Assembly (NCBI RefSeq): GCF_001649575.2
Contig: NC_051439.1
Span: forward strand, 15,869,705-15,933,704
Reading direction: 5' to 3'
DNA: 64,000 bases
DNA from: Kryptolebias marmoratus
Taxonomy: Eukaryota > Chordata > Actinopteri > Cyprinodontiformes > Rivulidae
The stretch's first letter is position 1, and each line of letters begins with the position of its first letter. The translations under genes were made by a program, and so were the position numbers. The notes under the pieces were generated by a model. The model was not told the origin of the DNA and searched no databases. It saw only the letters and a program-made list of their open reading frames with translations. Below are positions 51,034 to 63,312 of the stretch, one piece after another.

Positions 51034-53240
51034 ATGTATTCCTTTGTATTTGTTGATTTTTTTTTTTTTGTCTCCACAGGTCTGCCTCTAGACAAGTAAA
51101 CATGAGGAAAATAGTTAATTCTGGACCCTGCATTTATCGTCAAACTAGATTTCTCAGGTTTAGTGCCTGATTAGGTCAAATCGATGCTAAGTGAATTTAA
51201 TTTGCTGCAGCTTATTGAAAGTTAGGTCTTGGTGTACTATTTGTGTAGATGAAGTATTTGCAAGATGTAAAAACTACCATACATTACATTGCAAAAATAA
51301 ATAACATTTTACACTAGTTGTGCATAAAGACTGTTATAAAATCCCCAGCGCTCGATCTGACAGGGGTATTGCCTGTTTAATACCTTTTAAACAAATGTGC
51401 TAATCAAAACAACATTAGGGAAATGACTCCACTAAATTAAAGGAAAGTGCAGATTGCGCCCTCAAAGATACTCGAATGTTTGTGGCATGCAAAAGCCTTT
51501 ACTGTGTACCTTGAACTTTTGAGAAACAAGAGCAGCTCAAGTGTTAGTGATACAGTTTAGCAGCCTTTTGGCCCTGCGGTCCAAATCATTTCAGCTCTAG
51601 AGTCATGTACAAACTGAGCTACTGAAAAAGCTATTTGTCTCTTTTTGTGTGGAACACGGATTTAAACTCAATACTGACCAAGACCGCTTCAAATGGTCCT
51701 GTGAATCTAACCCCTTGACTGTTTTCCATTAACATAGCTGCCATTTTTCCCTATTTGAACGTGAACAAGTGCTTTGATGAGCTGGGACTAAAACCAGCTG
51801 CAGTCGGTGTGCGCTCTGTTCGTATGGTGTTGATGTGATTCTTCTACTGAGCTGTTTTCCTATTAAAAAAAAAACAAATTTTTCTGAGGATTTTCCACCT
51901 TGTTTAGAAGCTGTGCAGCTTAAATGGTTTCTGCTGGCACTTTTTTTAAACGGTTATGATAAGAAACTAGTACGCCAACAGGGGGGTTGTTTACACTGTG
52001 GATGAGCTGATTGAGCAATCTAATTCTTGAAATAAGGCAGCAAATCCTCGACATGTTGAAAAGGAGATATAGTAGAGGATAAGCCAAACTGAAAGCAGAA
52101 CGGTGGAGGTTGAAACCACCCCCCCACCCCCTCAGTCATTACAGAGAATGGGGCCCAGGCAAATAGGATGACACGACTTTCAGGTTGTAAGGGCAGAAGG
52201 AGGTAACAGTGCATGTTAACAACACATGTTGCAATCATAGAAACTGTCCATTAAGAGTTTTTTTTTCTGACATAATTCATCTTGTAGTAGGAGTGGTCAA
52301 TTCTGCATCCATGCTTCTTTCTTTGCTACACTTTTTTATTTCAATAAAAAAGTGTTTTACCCTTTGGGAGTTTTATTTAGTTTAATTAAATTGTTCAGTG
52401 TTTTTGGCTTATAACACTTTAGGATGATGGGATATTGGCTAAGTTGCATGCATAGCTGCAAAGTAAAAGAAAAAAGATTAGATGTAGTGGAATGCATATT
52501 AATATTAGGGTCCCTTTAATTAGTGCCTTGGGAGAAACAAACAAGCCAAATAAACTTGTTTGAGGGTTCTTACTAGCGAATGCAAATTTTATCTTTTTCG
52601 ATTAAAGCCCAAAAACCCAGACTCTTCAGCACATAAGCAGCTGTTCACACATGATAATAATATCTGCCATGGCGGATAATTCCCATACGACAGTTTCCCC
52701 TGCACCTGGGAAAAACACCACACAGCCTCCTGAAAGTTGCTTTGGATTACAAGCATCTGTTCAAATAGAAAGCACTGATAGATGAAGAGCCTTTCAAATG
52801 AAGCCTCTGCCGTCTGTGCCCGAGTATAGCATTGCCTTTTTGGTGGGAGTGAGTCTGTCTGCAGTGCAGCAGTGAAGATTCAAACATCTCTGACTGACTG
52901 CAGCAGCTCTGTGCCTCACCAAGTGGCTCGCTTTAAACCGGGAGATGAGAACGCACGAGCTGGGGTTGTAAAAGTCACCACGGAAAAAACCCCCTTATGC
53001 CTGACGAAGTGACGCCACTGCGCCGTACCCGAGTGTTTCCCAAAAGAGGGTGTATGCTGCTGATGTAGGCGCTCACAAACACGGAGAGCAGATGAGCGAC
53101 AGTTGATAGGGTGGAGGGGGAAAATCACAGAAAATAACAGGCACGCACTCTTTTTCCACGAACATGGAATTAAAGCACTTCATTCACAAAATAACACACA
53201 AGCTGCCCATGCAGAGCTCACCTCTGAGACGTGTACAGCC

Positions 53241-53281
53241 ACCCACACCAACACACACCTGCACACACACACATACACACA
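53241..53281. repeat. (CA)n-rich microsatellite, interrupted
   Basis: CA tracts separated by CTG and T interruptions. Confidence 0.8.
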
Positions 53282-56200
53282 GTGTAGTGCCCTCACTGCA
53301 CACAGCTGTCACAGAATCCCACAGCTCTCATCTCTGGTGAATTGCTCTAAGTGTAAAGTATCGCTACAAAGGGTTTCACCTCAAAAAGAAACAAAATGAA
53401 TTATTTTATTTAGAAAACATACTTATATGCACATTTATTGCGCAGGCACCACTCCTTGTTGTCTAATTGGATCACTAATGACAGCATGGGAAACATGCAA
53501 AACAATGCTAAAGCACAAAACAGTGAACTCATGCCACGAAGATGCTAATTTCAATTTGATGCAGCAGGAAGGAATTTGTTACAGAGCACTTTGGCAAATA
53601 ACGGAAGCTCAAAAGACTGTCAAAAAGCTGAAGAGTGCAGACACAAACATAGGACGTCATCTGTTACCCATACCCTATGATGGACTTGTTTGCACTCAAC
53701 TTCTGCCAAGACAAGTCTCTCCTCATCAACATGTCAACTCCTTTTAGGTACAAACCCATCAGATCAAACATAACATGAAAAACATCAAGTCGAAGAACTT
53801 ACCTTCTACAGATTCTAACAACAGGAAGCATCTAGGCACACAAGGTTCTCAATCATCCAGTGTCAGCAGAAGATTACAGTCATATGTGCAAACGATGTGG
53901 GATTGAAGACTTCTTGAGCTGTCTCATCTATCCTATGACTTTTCCCTCACATTTATGCAGACAATCTGATGATGTGAGGGTGAACGACAAAAGAAGGGTG
54001 GCTAAAAGAGGGAAGGAAAGACGGAGGAGGGGGATGACAGAGAGATAATCTCAGGTCTCTTCTCCTCCACTGAGACGAGTTGCGAGCGCACCGTGAGGAT
54101 GATCCACTGCAGCAGAGCTAAGTAGCGCACAGCAAAAAACAGGGAGAGGGAGAGAAGCAAGGGGAGAGACAGGCAAAACAGGCATTTACTGCTGCTGGTT
54201 CCGAGAGCGTGGCGCAAGCAAAAATCTGGGACTGGAGTCTGGATTCTGGTCTTCGCCTTTACTGAGCGTTTGCCCACACAAATGAAGAGTAATGGAGACA
54301 TTTGGGGGACAAACAGAGGAGGGGAAAAGAGCAAGATGTAGTGAGAGGCTTATGTTTTCATAGCACCAAGTAGAATCTTCTGTCTCCTTTCTCTGTCCCA
54401 TGACATGTAATGCATCTTTTTTCCTTCCTCGCTCAGCAAAGGACACTGTAGATAAACTATTAGACTGAGAATGTTTTAAGAGCTCTTTTCAATCACTCTG
54501 ATGAAATCATCACCTCTAACAAAAGCTTTGTTTTTCTCTGTTTTTCCTCTTTTTTGTTCTCAGACAGCAGTGACGACTCAATTAAAACAGAACCATCATA
54601 TTTACATCAAAGAGGTAAAATCAGAGCAAAGCAGCTCAAATTGAACTTAGATCACTTGTCAACATGCAGGAGGATAAATAATTGACATTATATGGATATG
54701 CATGCTCCTAGCACGTTAGTTTTGAAAGGATATCCTACAGAAATATGGCAGATTGAGCCATCAACGAATCCCTGCCACTGACTGAAATGTTTCTTGCTTA
54801 CTATAACAAGGGAACAGGCTTTTAGCTGGAGTCTTCCTGCCCCAGCAGGGCTCAAGGTCGCTTGGCAGAGCTTCTCGCTGGCAATCCAAAAGCTTCAGTG
54901 ACTAACAGTGGCAGGCAGGATGGAGAGGCTGTCAATCCAGATCTATAACTATGGGAAAGAAAGCTAGCTGACCAGCCACCCCAGGTTCCTAATGCGCAAT
55001 CAGGTAGAGTGATAATTTATGACCCAGTTGAAAGAAAATCTTTCCCCCCTTCAGCAAAAAGTTCATTGCATGCATAATCCTGTTCTCTGTCTTAAACAGG
55101 TAAAAAATATGACAGGAGGGCAGAGGATAAGGAAACCTGTACTGAGCTTTAATAAGATTGTAGCTCAAATTTTAAACCAGATGGATGTTTTCTGCTGGAT
55201 TAATTTTTTTAATACCACTTTTTTTTTTTTCATTGTAAACCATGTGTCAATATTTATGAAGCAGAAATATGTGTTAACATTCACACTTATCGTTAGCTCT
55301 AAATGATTTATTTTCTATATTAGTTTTTACACAATTTGTGTCTCTATGTATACTGTTTGCAGTTTGAGTGATGCAGCACAGACATTTTATTCGTGGATTT
55401 CTCCATAAATACTACTTAAAGTCTTACATAAAAGGAACAGGAAGTTGTATTATAGTAAGAAAAGGAACTTTTCGTCAAGAGAACAACTCATCCAGGATGC
55501 TAACAGGATGAAAACCCATGGTTGTCAACTGAAAAACAGAAAGTGTTATTATTTTGAAATGATTAAAAATGTAAAACAAGGGTTAATTAAAAATCTTTCT
55601 TTACCTTGCAAGATGGTTTGTATGCGTACATGATTTCTCAGATCACAATAATTAGAATCCATCTTGCAAGACTTCCTACTATAAATCTACAGTGGTTTCT
55701 AAACAACTGGTGTCCTTTAAGCTACAGCAAAATTCAATGTTACATTTACCAAAAAGTTATCATTAGAGGCATCTTCCAGAACTGTTTAGATCAAGCAGAG
55801 ATAGAGAAGCTTCAGCAAGAGTTTGATTTACAAACTGGCTTTGCTGGCTGTGGATCATTGGTCTAATTTGATATTTTTGCTCAGAACAGACGCCGACAAA
55901 CAGATGGTTTATTCTATCAACTGGCGTGTGTTTTCCTAAAATTGCCTTCTCTTTTTCCAAACATTAAAAAAAATGACTCATTATGTTAAAGAGGAGAAGA
56001 CACACTTGGAAGAATTTTAAAATACGGTTGGTCTAGATACAACTATTTAATAGTATTATGTGAAAACTAAAAAAAAAAAAAAAGATTTAAATCTAAAGTA
56101 TGCCATTTTTTCCATCTTAAAAAAGCAAGTTTGGCTGTGTGTTTTCAAGAAATATAGGCAAATATGATAAATGCTAAAAATATATATAAATATATCTAAT

Positions 56201-56564
56201 TAAGAACTTTAGTTTAAAGCAACAATTATTTTTAAAATAAAGTTAACAACACAGACAATCTATCTGCTCTAAGATGCTCAACAATTGCCCGGATTAAGAT
56301 CTTGATTTAATCAGAAATCTTCTGTTTTTGTGTTGTTTGCAGTGATTGTGTTTTGTATTCCTCGACCTTTTGCAGCATATTTATTTGCCTGTACACATAA
56401 TCCTTTACTTTTATTCTTCTTGATCTATATTCTCCTTTTTGTCTTTTTTCTATTTTAACAGGTATTTTCATTCATTCTCCCAGCTCTCCAGATCCCAAAC
56501 GTACAATCCCTCCCGCTCTCTTGTCGGGTGTTTCTCAGCCAGATGGAAAAAAATCAGACTCTCA

Positions 56565-56580
56565 TTTTTTTTTTTTTTTT
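56565..56580. repeat. poly-T run
   Basis: Uninterrupted T run of about 16 bases. Confidence 0.7.
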
Positions 56581-57242
56581 GCGTGTGTATGTCTGTGTAA
56601 AACAAATCTCATCTCACAAAAAATATTCATTTCATGGGTCGGTGTCCCATACAAGCCAATATCCACAAAGGGAAAAGCACTAAGCCTTGTTCGCCTCTCC
56701 ATTTAAATTGGGAGCTGCAAAGTGGGGCCGTGCCAGACGTATCAACCTTCCACTGTTCGCGCTTTGTCCTTGTAATAAGGTTGAAGCCACTGTTAACTAT
56801 TCATTCTGGTCACTCACCAGCAGGCCTTATCATTGCTGTCGAATGACTTTTGCTAAATGATGTGCAAGGAGGCACGTCTCGGCTGTCTTGTTGCATTCAG
56901 ATGATGTGCTGTGGGCAGTTTGTCAGCATTTAATGACACACATGACAACCCCCCTGAAGGCCACTTACTGTTAAGAGAATTATTCATGTAGGGATGGAGC
57001 AAAAATGTAAAAATCTGGCTCTTGTTTCCAAATTGCATGTTAGAGACAGAAATGATAGAGACCAGCAACTTCAAACCGGAAAGCATTTCTACAACTTTGG
57101 GTAAACTCCACAAAAATAACATTTTCTTTTGATAATTGTTCGTATTTCAAGTTTTGCTTTCTACCAACAATGAGCAAACATTTTCAAGTAATCTTATTTT
57201 ACTACAATTACAAAAGTGTTTTGAGCTGAAATCTATCAATTT

Positions 57243-57306
57243 AAGTCAAGTCAAGTTATTTATATAGCACTTTTCAGCAACAAGGTGGTTCAAAGTGCTT
57301 TATTTA
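57243..57306. repeat. Dispersed teleost repeat fragment (SINE/LINE-tail-like)
   Basis: The core TTATTTATATAGCACTTTTC followed by AGCAACAAGGTGGTTCAAAG and TGCTTTA matches a short, very common fish repeat core. The fragment is well preserved over about 60 bases and its parent element is uncertain. Confidence 0.65.
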
Positions 57307-58560
57307 ATTTAAGCTTTAAAACATCTTGAATATTTCTGCCCATTTGTCTGAGATATTTTTTAGGGATCTACAAATATGCCAAGTGCTTATGTCGCTCATT
57401 TAAATATGTAAAAAAAAATATTATATGAATATGTTAACATAGCTAAAAGTTAGTTTTTAAAAAGAGGCACAAGCATATTATTTTTATTGTTTAAATTTAA
57501 TTTATTATTACTTGTTTTTTTTCCTATAAATGCCAGTAAATTCAATTCTGACATTTGGATTTGATGTAATATATCATTCTGTGTGAATAAATACAATCTG
57601 GTGTGCTAAAAACAGCAAAAAATGTTTCTTAAGAGTAAACTTTATCTGAAGACTTCTGTTTTACATGTTGCAGTTTATATAAATAATTTGACATTAAGTC
57701 ATTTTTCAAAAAGTCTGACTCCTGCTCTACCCATTATGCAACTTGATGGAATTTTTCCATTCAGATGCCCTTATCTGCTAAGCACATATAACTTAGGGAG
57801 CTGTTTGCATATATTAGTCAGAACGGACAGCCTCCTGTAAAGCCTTGTATATTACACAACTGCATCACTGACTGAGTGGCACTCAGAATAAATTGACTTT
57901 GACATTCCCGGAGCACGCTCTTACATAAGTTACCTGAACTTTTCTCTTTTAGATTAAGCATATACAAAGAGTAAACTGCTTATCCAGTGTTTTATTTCTT
58001 CATTTATTTTCTTTAGATACTAATTATGACTAGTATCAACATCCAAAACGAACCAACCCGATACACATATGCAAGACACCACTGCAGCAGTGATAGGGTG
58101 AATGTCAAAACTGCTAAACCACTGTGACATTAAACATATCCAAGAGGAAACCTTTAAGTCTATCAGACAAATCAAATCCAGAGTTAATTTAATACTGTTC
58201 CTGTGTCCCTGGCATATCTGGGTCCGCCTGCAGCCAGAATAATGGCTCTGTCCGTCTATCCGCTCCCCCCTGATTTCATTTGCAGTTATGTTTTGTTTGT
58301 GTAAATGCTGTGTGTTTTGTCTGTTATGTAACAAATGTACCCACTGCTGTAGTCGTTCAAGGTGATGTTGCCCGCAGCATTCAAAGGGGGTGCCTGATAC
58401 AGGAAAAAAACCACGCTGTAATGTTTTAAGATTACCGTGCACAGCATCGATCCACACCTCAGCTGCTCTGCCACACGGGAGACGGTAGTAAAGCAGCTTT
58501 GTTGTGTCTGAATTATTCGCTGCAGACTTAAAACGCACAGAGGTGATGGCGCTCTGGAGA

Positions 58561-58571
58561 CCCCCCCCCCC
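58561..58571. repeat. poly-C run
   Basis: Eleven consecutive C, next to a modestly CpG-enriched segment. Confidence 0.85.
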
Positions 58572-58953
58572 TCACGTTCATCAGACCCTCGTCCTGCTAC
58601 GAGAAGGGTTAACTGAGAAGTCTTGCCTCGCTTTCCTGTTTTTTTTTTTTTTTCTGTAATTCATTCACGGAGCCACCTGTGCGTTTACTGGGTCAACACA
58701 AGGCGTGATGACTGATGGCGCTTAAGGCCATAAGGAAAACAAATTGTTTGCAGCTGAAGAAATGACTGTAAGCAGGTGATTACTGGGTTGAAATAAGTGG
58801 TGTGATGGATTTCCCCGAACGTAAAAACACACACGGCTGAGAAATACTGTGTGTAAGCGATATGACGGCAAGCGAGCAGTAAAAGAAATGGAACACACAA
58901 AAATACACAAATCTGATGTGAATGGGGGAAACCTTCAGGTGTAGAACAATGCC

Positions 58954-58956
<3 letters not shown>

Positions 58957-58994
<38 letters not shown>
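58957..58994. repeat. (TA)19 microsatellite
   Basis: A 38-bp perfect TA repeat, likely polymorphic in length. Open frames here reading YIYIYI are artefacts. Confidence 0.95.
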
Positions 58995-58999
<5 letters not shown>

Positions 59000-59341
59000 A
59001 CTTGTTTTATTTCTTTATCTTTTGGTCCCTTTTTAGTAAACTGTGACTCAGATAAACTGGAAGGATGAAAACTGGCCACCTGATAAGTCTGTAGTCCTTA
59101 AAAAGACAACAAACTTTGAACCCTGTACAAGACTGTATGAATGGGTGAATGTGGCTTTTAGTTTAATAGAATTTGGAGTGCTTAACAAAACTGTCCATTT
59201 CTGTCACTGATCACATACTGCAGTTATCCTTCTTTTCACCTTCTTTGAACAATGCCGTCTTTTTTTCTTCTTCTCCCGATAAATAACAGTTGACCTTCCT
59301 TTTTCTTGTATTGTAAAAACAGTAATGATTTTAACTTCTGG

Positions 59342-59690
59342 GTTTCTTGGAGCTACTTATCAGACGCTGTGATGCTTTGGGGATTCTGGTTTAGTTTTGT
59401 GTTCTGAAAGTTTTACTGTGGTAATTCAGTGTTTGTGTCTGTAATTGCTTCCTGCCTCTAGCTCATCACTCAGCATCTGTCTTTTATCCTTAAACCAGCC
59501 ACCTGTCGTCCTTTACTTAACATCCCTTCCTGTGTAAAACCTACACCGTCTGGGTTTTCTAAGTCTTTGTCTCCGTCTTAGCTCTGTTACCCTGATTGCC
59601 TTGGTTTTGGCTTTAAAAACGTACTTGGCCCTCATCCTGGATCTGTCTGCATTTGGCGCCGATCCTATCACTTAACATTAGTGCATTAAA
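59342..59690 (+). repeat. Possible dispersed teleost repeat (retroelement-related)
   Basis: The sequence runs from GGGTTTCTTGGAGC through TTCTGGTTTAGTTTTGTGTT, CCACCTGTCGTC, CTTTGTCTCCGTCTTAGCTC, TGCCTTGGTTTTGGC and CTGTCTGCATTTGGCGCCG. It resembles a frequent C/T-rich fish repeat ending in a CTGCATTTGGGTCC-like block. Class and ends are unresolved. Confidence 0.4.
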
Positions 59691-62640
59691 CATGTGACAT
59701 AAAACATTGCAACATAATCCCCAGCTCGCACTGGATAAAAGTATGTCTCCTAAAGCTTGTGTCCTTCTGATGAGTTTAATCAGCCATGTGTTTCCATTCA
59801 GAGCTCTCAGTCAGCATGGAGACCTTCAGTGATTTATTTCTATTTCATCAAAACCACTAGTTATATAAAATACTGTGGTGAAGAGTGAATGTTTATTGTC
59901 TGAATGCATTAATGAAGTAAATCATGGCGGGTGTCAGTTCCTTCACAGGGGCTACGATCAAAAATATAAAGTTTCTTATTTGACAGTTGTTGCCCATTAA
60001 CTCTCTACAAATCAGCCGCTCACACCACCTGAAGAGTGATCTCTTCCCTTCTAGGCTGCGGTGACAGCAACGCTGTATCCTTATCCATTATAAATAACCG
60101 TATCATCACTGTTGAACTGATTTACAGAAATATGTTTGACATTTACTGTAGTTTCTGGACTAAAAATAGTCACTCTGTCAGAATGTGTTTAATTTGACTC
60201 GGACAAAAGTTTGACATGAGTTTGACTTCCTCCTGCTTGAAATAACTTTCAAAAAGAAATGTTGAACCACTGCAGCAGCTGTGGTCCCATGGTTTCAAAA
60301 CCTGACCATCAACTACTGACTCCTGTCTCAAGTCTACTATCTTTCATGCCTGTTTGTCTGATTTTCTTTTTCCAAGTCATCTTTTTTCTGTTATAAATAC
60401 TGTGATGCTTATAAGTAAAAAAAAAGTTACGTATTCCCCTTGAAAGCCAGAAATTTACCAAATGAATGTGATTAAATAAAGCCCCTTGTTTTTTTCCATT
60501 ACCAGGAGAAACACAACGCAACCGATCTGAAAAGGTCACGAGATTTCAAAACAAAAAATCAAACAATCTTTCTGAGATTAAATGCCGAACATTTAAGACA
60601 CTGCGGTGGGGAACATCAGCAGAGAGAGAAAAATTCTCAGAAAGCCTCTTTAGAAGTTGAAAAGTGTGAATTCTCTGTAACAGAGTGCTACCAAGGGCAC
60701 CCAAAATGTTAACAAAAAATTTAGTAAGAAAAAATGTTTTTCTGCTCCTGTAAAAAGAAAAATGAGACGCATTAGAGAGCAAGTGGTGGCGATTGCTGTG
60801 TTGCCAGGATTTTAAGAGTGAATAGAAGACACTGGATGTAGAGGAACAATGATTCATTCAAAATATATTATAGCTTTATATCTGTAAGCTGATTTTAAGA
60901 CAGGAATGACCGGAACCTCATTCAGATGGAAGAAGACCAGTGAGTTCAGTGAAGGGCAAATCAGGGAGGTTAAACTTATAGGATCTGACTAATTTAGGTT
61001 TGATCAATTCCTGCGCCGGTCTAAAGTCTGTAATACCAGGTTAGAAAATTTAGGATATGACCCTTCAACTAACAGCTCCCCTGAATGCTAATTGTTCACT
61101 TTAACAACCAGATATTTATGTGGCGAATGCAAACTGGTGTTGAGTCCTGATGATTGTAGCCTAGAACTATTTCATAATAAGATGTGTACAAGGAGAAGTC
61201 TTTCCAGTCTAACAACAAAGGCACAAAAAATTATAAATCAATGTGTCATAATGTGAGCAAAACAGTAAAAAAAAAAAAAAATACTACAAATGAATCCAGC
61301 TGGTGAAGAAACGTGTCTTCGCTCATTAACAAGAGTATAGCCGTCAGTCAAACTCCTTAGAGATTCTTTTCTTGAAACTAGTGAGCTGGAAACATTTAGT
61401 CGGCTGGAGACACATTTTAACCAGCTCATCTACAAGCTATGTGTAATGAACTCTCCTTTTATCGTTTTCATATTAGCCAACAAAAACAACGTAACCAAGT
61501 ATAAATGAGTCCTCACTTCATCTATTTCTGTGATGAATCACTGAGCACTGCTTTGAAATTTACTAAACCTTGTGTTTTGAGTGGTATCTTTCTGTTATAA
61601 TAAACTTTATTTGAGCTAATTGTGAAAACAGTGGCAATGCACATGAGAGCATGCACAAAGCACAAAGCAACATGTAGAGTTTGTGAAGGCAACGATTAAA
61701 TCTTCATGAAGCACATTGAACAAATGGAAACCTTTCGGTTAATTAAGATTTGTTCTCACCATTCTCAAAGCACCAATTAATCACTAATTAGCATTTGACT
61801 CAGGCTCGTGTTCGACCCTGCAGCTGGTATTGTGGCAGAAAGACGGATTAGGGGGTCATCCGTTGGTGTTTGCTGAGGAAAAATGAAAACAAAGTGAGTT
61901 TGCAGCAAAGTACCTTGACCCACCACCGCGGAACCGCGCACACGCTTGGCTTCTGGACAGCCGGGTTCCCTCAGCACTTTTTGAAAGACAAAAAACACAG
62001 CAGGAACGGTGACACACCAGATGGCTCCATATCAACAGAGGAACATACAAATGCACGTTTTCCCAGGAGCTGGGGCGTTTGGCAGCGTGATGTGTATCTG
62101 TGTGTTCGTGCCGATTATAGAATTAAGTTTTCGCTCAGGTTGTGACAAGGGAAATTAATCCTGCTAAGTGGGAAAAACTCTCTTATAACGCTCCATGCAC
62201 ATCGTTAGAAGCGTTCCAGCTCTTCATTTGGAAAACATAACTTGATTTCCCATTTAAAGCAGCGCGTTTTGGAAAATAAGAAGAAAAGCTGGCTGCCATA
62301 TTTCTACCCGCTTCGAAAACTCCCAACACGTCCCTTTTCTCTCTTGACTCAGCAGCATAATCTTGTGCTACAATGTGTTAACTCCCCCATCAACATGGTA
62401 AATCTTGTGTATATTTGCCTACTTATTGGATATTACCAGCAGCGCAGCACAAACCGACAAAACTGGTTTACACAACAGCAGCGGGTTATCTGATCTGACT
62501 CAGGCTGTACAAATTCACCGAGACAGAGAGGCTGTTTACGTCATTGTTGGGAGCAGGTACCCAAAACTGAGATCAACCTCTAATTCATACTTTTTAATCA
62601 CTTTGTTCTGTTAGGTCACTAAATAAACACCAAGGTAACT

Positions 62641-62722
62641 TTAACCCTCTCAGGCTCAAATTAAGTTTTAGTAACAGGAAAAATCAGATATGTTGTTACA
62701 ACGCCTGCCTTGAGAGGGTTAA
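62641..62722. mobile_element. 82-bp TTAA-flanked mini-MITE (piggyBac-like)
   Basis: The element is bounded by TTAA at both ends. The inner inverted repeats are CCCTCTCA (62645-62652) and TGAGAGGG (62711-62718). TTAA targets with CCCT-type ends are characteristic of piggyBac. There is no coding capacity, and the interior of about 58 bp is unrelated to anything I recognise. Confidence 0.7.
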
Positions 62723-63080
62723 ATCAAAAAAGTTATTTTAAGAACTGAAACGCACAATATTAAAAGGTGTTTATTGATTATTTTAATAAAGTTATTGGAA
62801 GTAAGATGGCGTGTAAATCAAGAATGTAAACAAAAAAAAAAGCAATGAAATATAACTAAAGTTATAGGATGCAGGATTGTTAAATTAAACTTCAAGCACA
62901 AAGTCAAAAGCATCCAAACCGGAGAAATGCTGAGGAAATTAAATTAAAGGCAGCTTTTTCTACACAACAGGTAAATCTTTAACAATTAGACAGGTTAAAG
63001 TTATAAATATAAGGTTTGGAAGGGAAAGCTTTTGGAGTGAAAATGGCCTTTTTAACCTGATCCAAAGTGGTTACAATGGT

Positions 63081-63312
63081 TCTCATTCACCCAGTCACAC
63101 ACATAAGGTGCTTTTTCTGTTGTAAGCTGTATCTTACATTCACTTTTACACCACTTTTATATTCTCATTCATACGTCTATAAGCATATTGGGAGCAGTTG
63201 AGGGTTCAGCATTTCACCCAAGGACATGTCAGCACGGTGCAGAGGCTGGGATCAAATCCCTGATCCTCAGATTAAAAGACACACTCCTTACCACTGGGCC
63301 AAAGTCACCCCC
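63081..63312 (-). mobile_element. tRNA-derived SINE-like repeat
   Basis: Reverse-complemented, the head reads GGCCCAGTGGTAAGGAGTGT, resembling an A box, followed by GGGATTTGATCCCA at the B-box position. Next come GACATGTCCTTGGGTGAAAT and an AACCCTCAACTGCTCCCAA block, then a TGTGAATG-type tail region. This order matches a common fish SINE with a GGTTCGATCCC head and a CCTTGGGCAAGACACTGAACC body. It is in the same orientation as dlgap2. Confidence 0.7.

Noticed and set aside
50738..51133. Overlapping open frames across the 50.8-kb region with repeated GPRGP-like peptides
   Set aside because: The repeated peptide is encoded by the two arms of the foldback MITE, not by a gene.
63081..63312. A genuine tRNA gene
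   Set aside because: Only A- and B-box-like segments are present. A full cloverleaf cannot be drawn, and the body matches a dispersed SINE.
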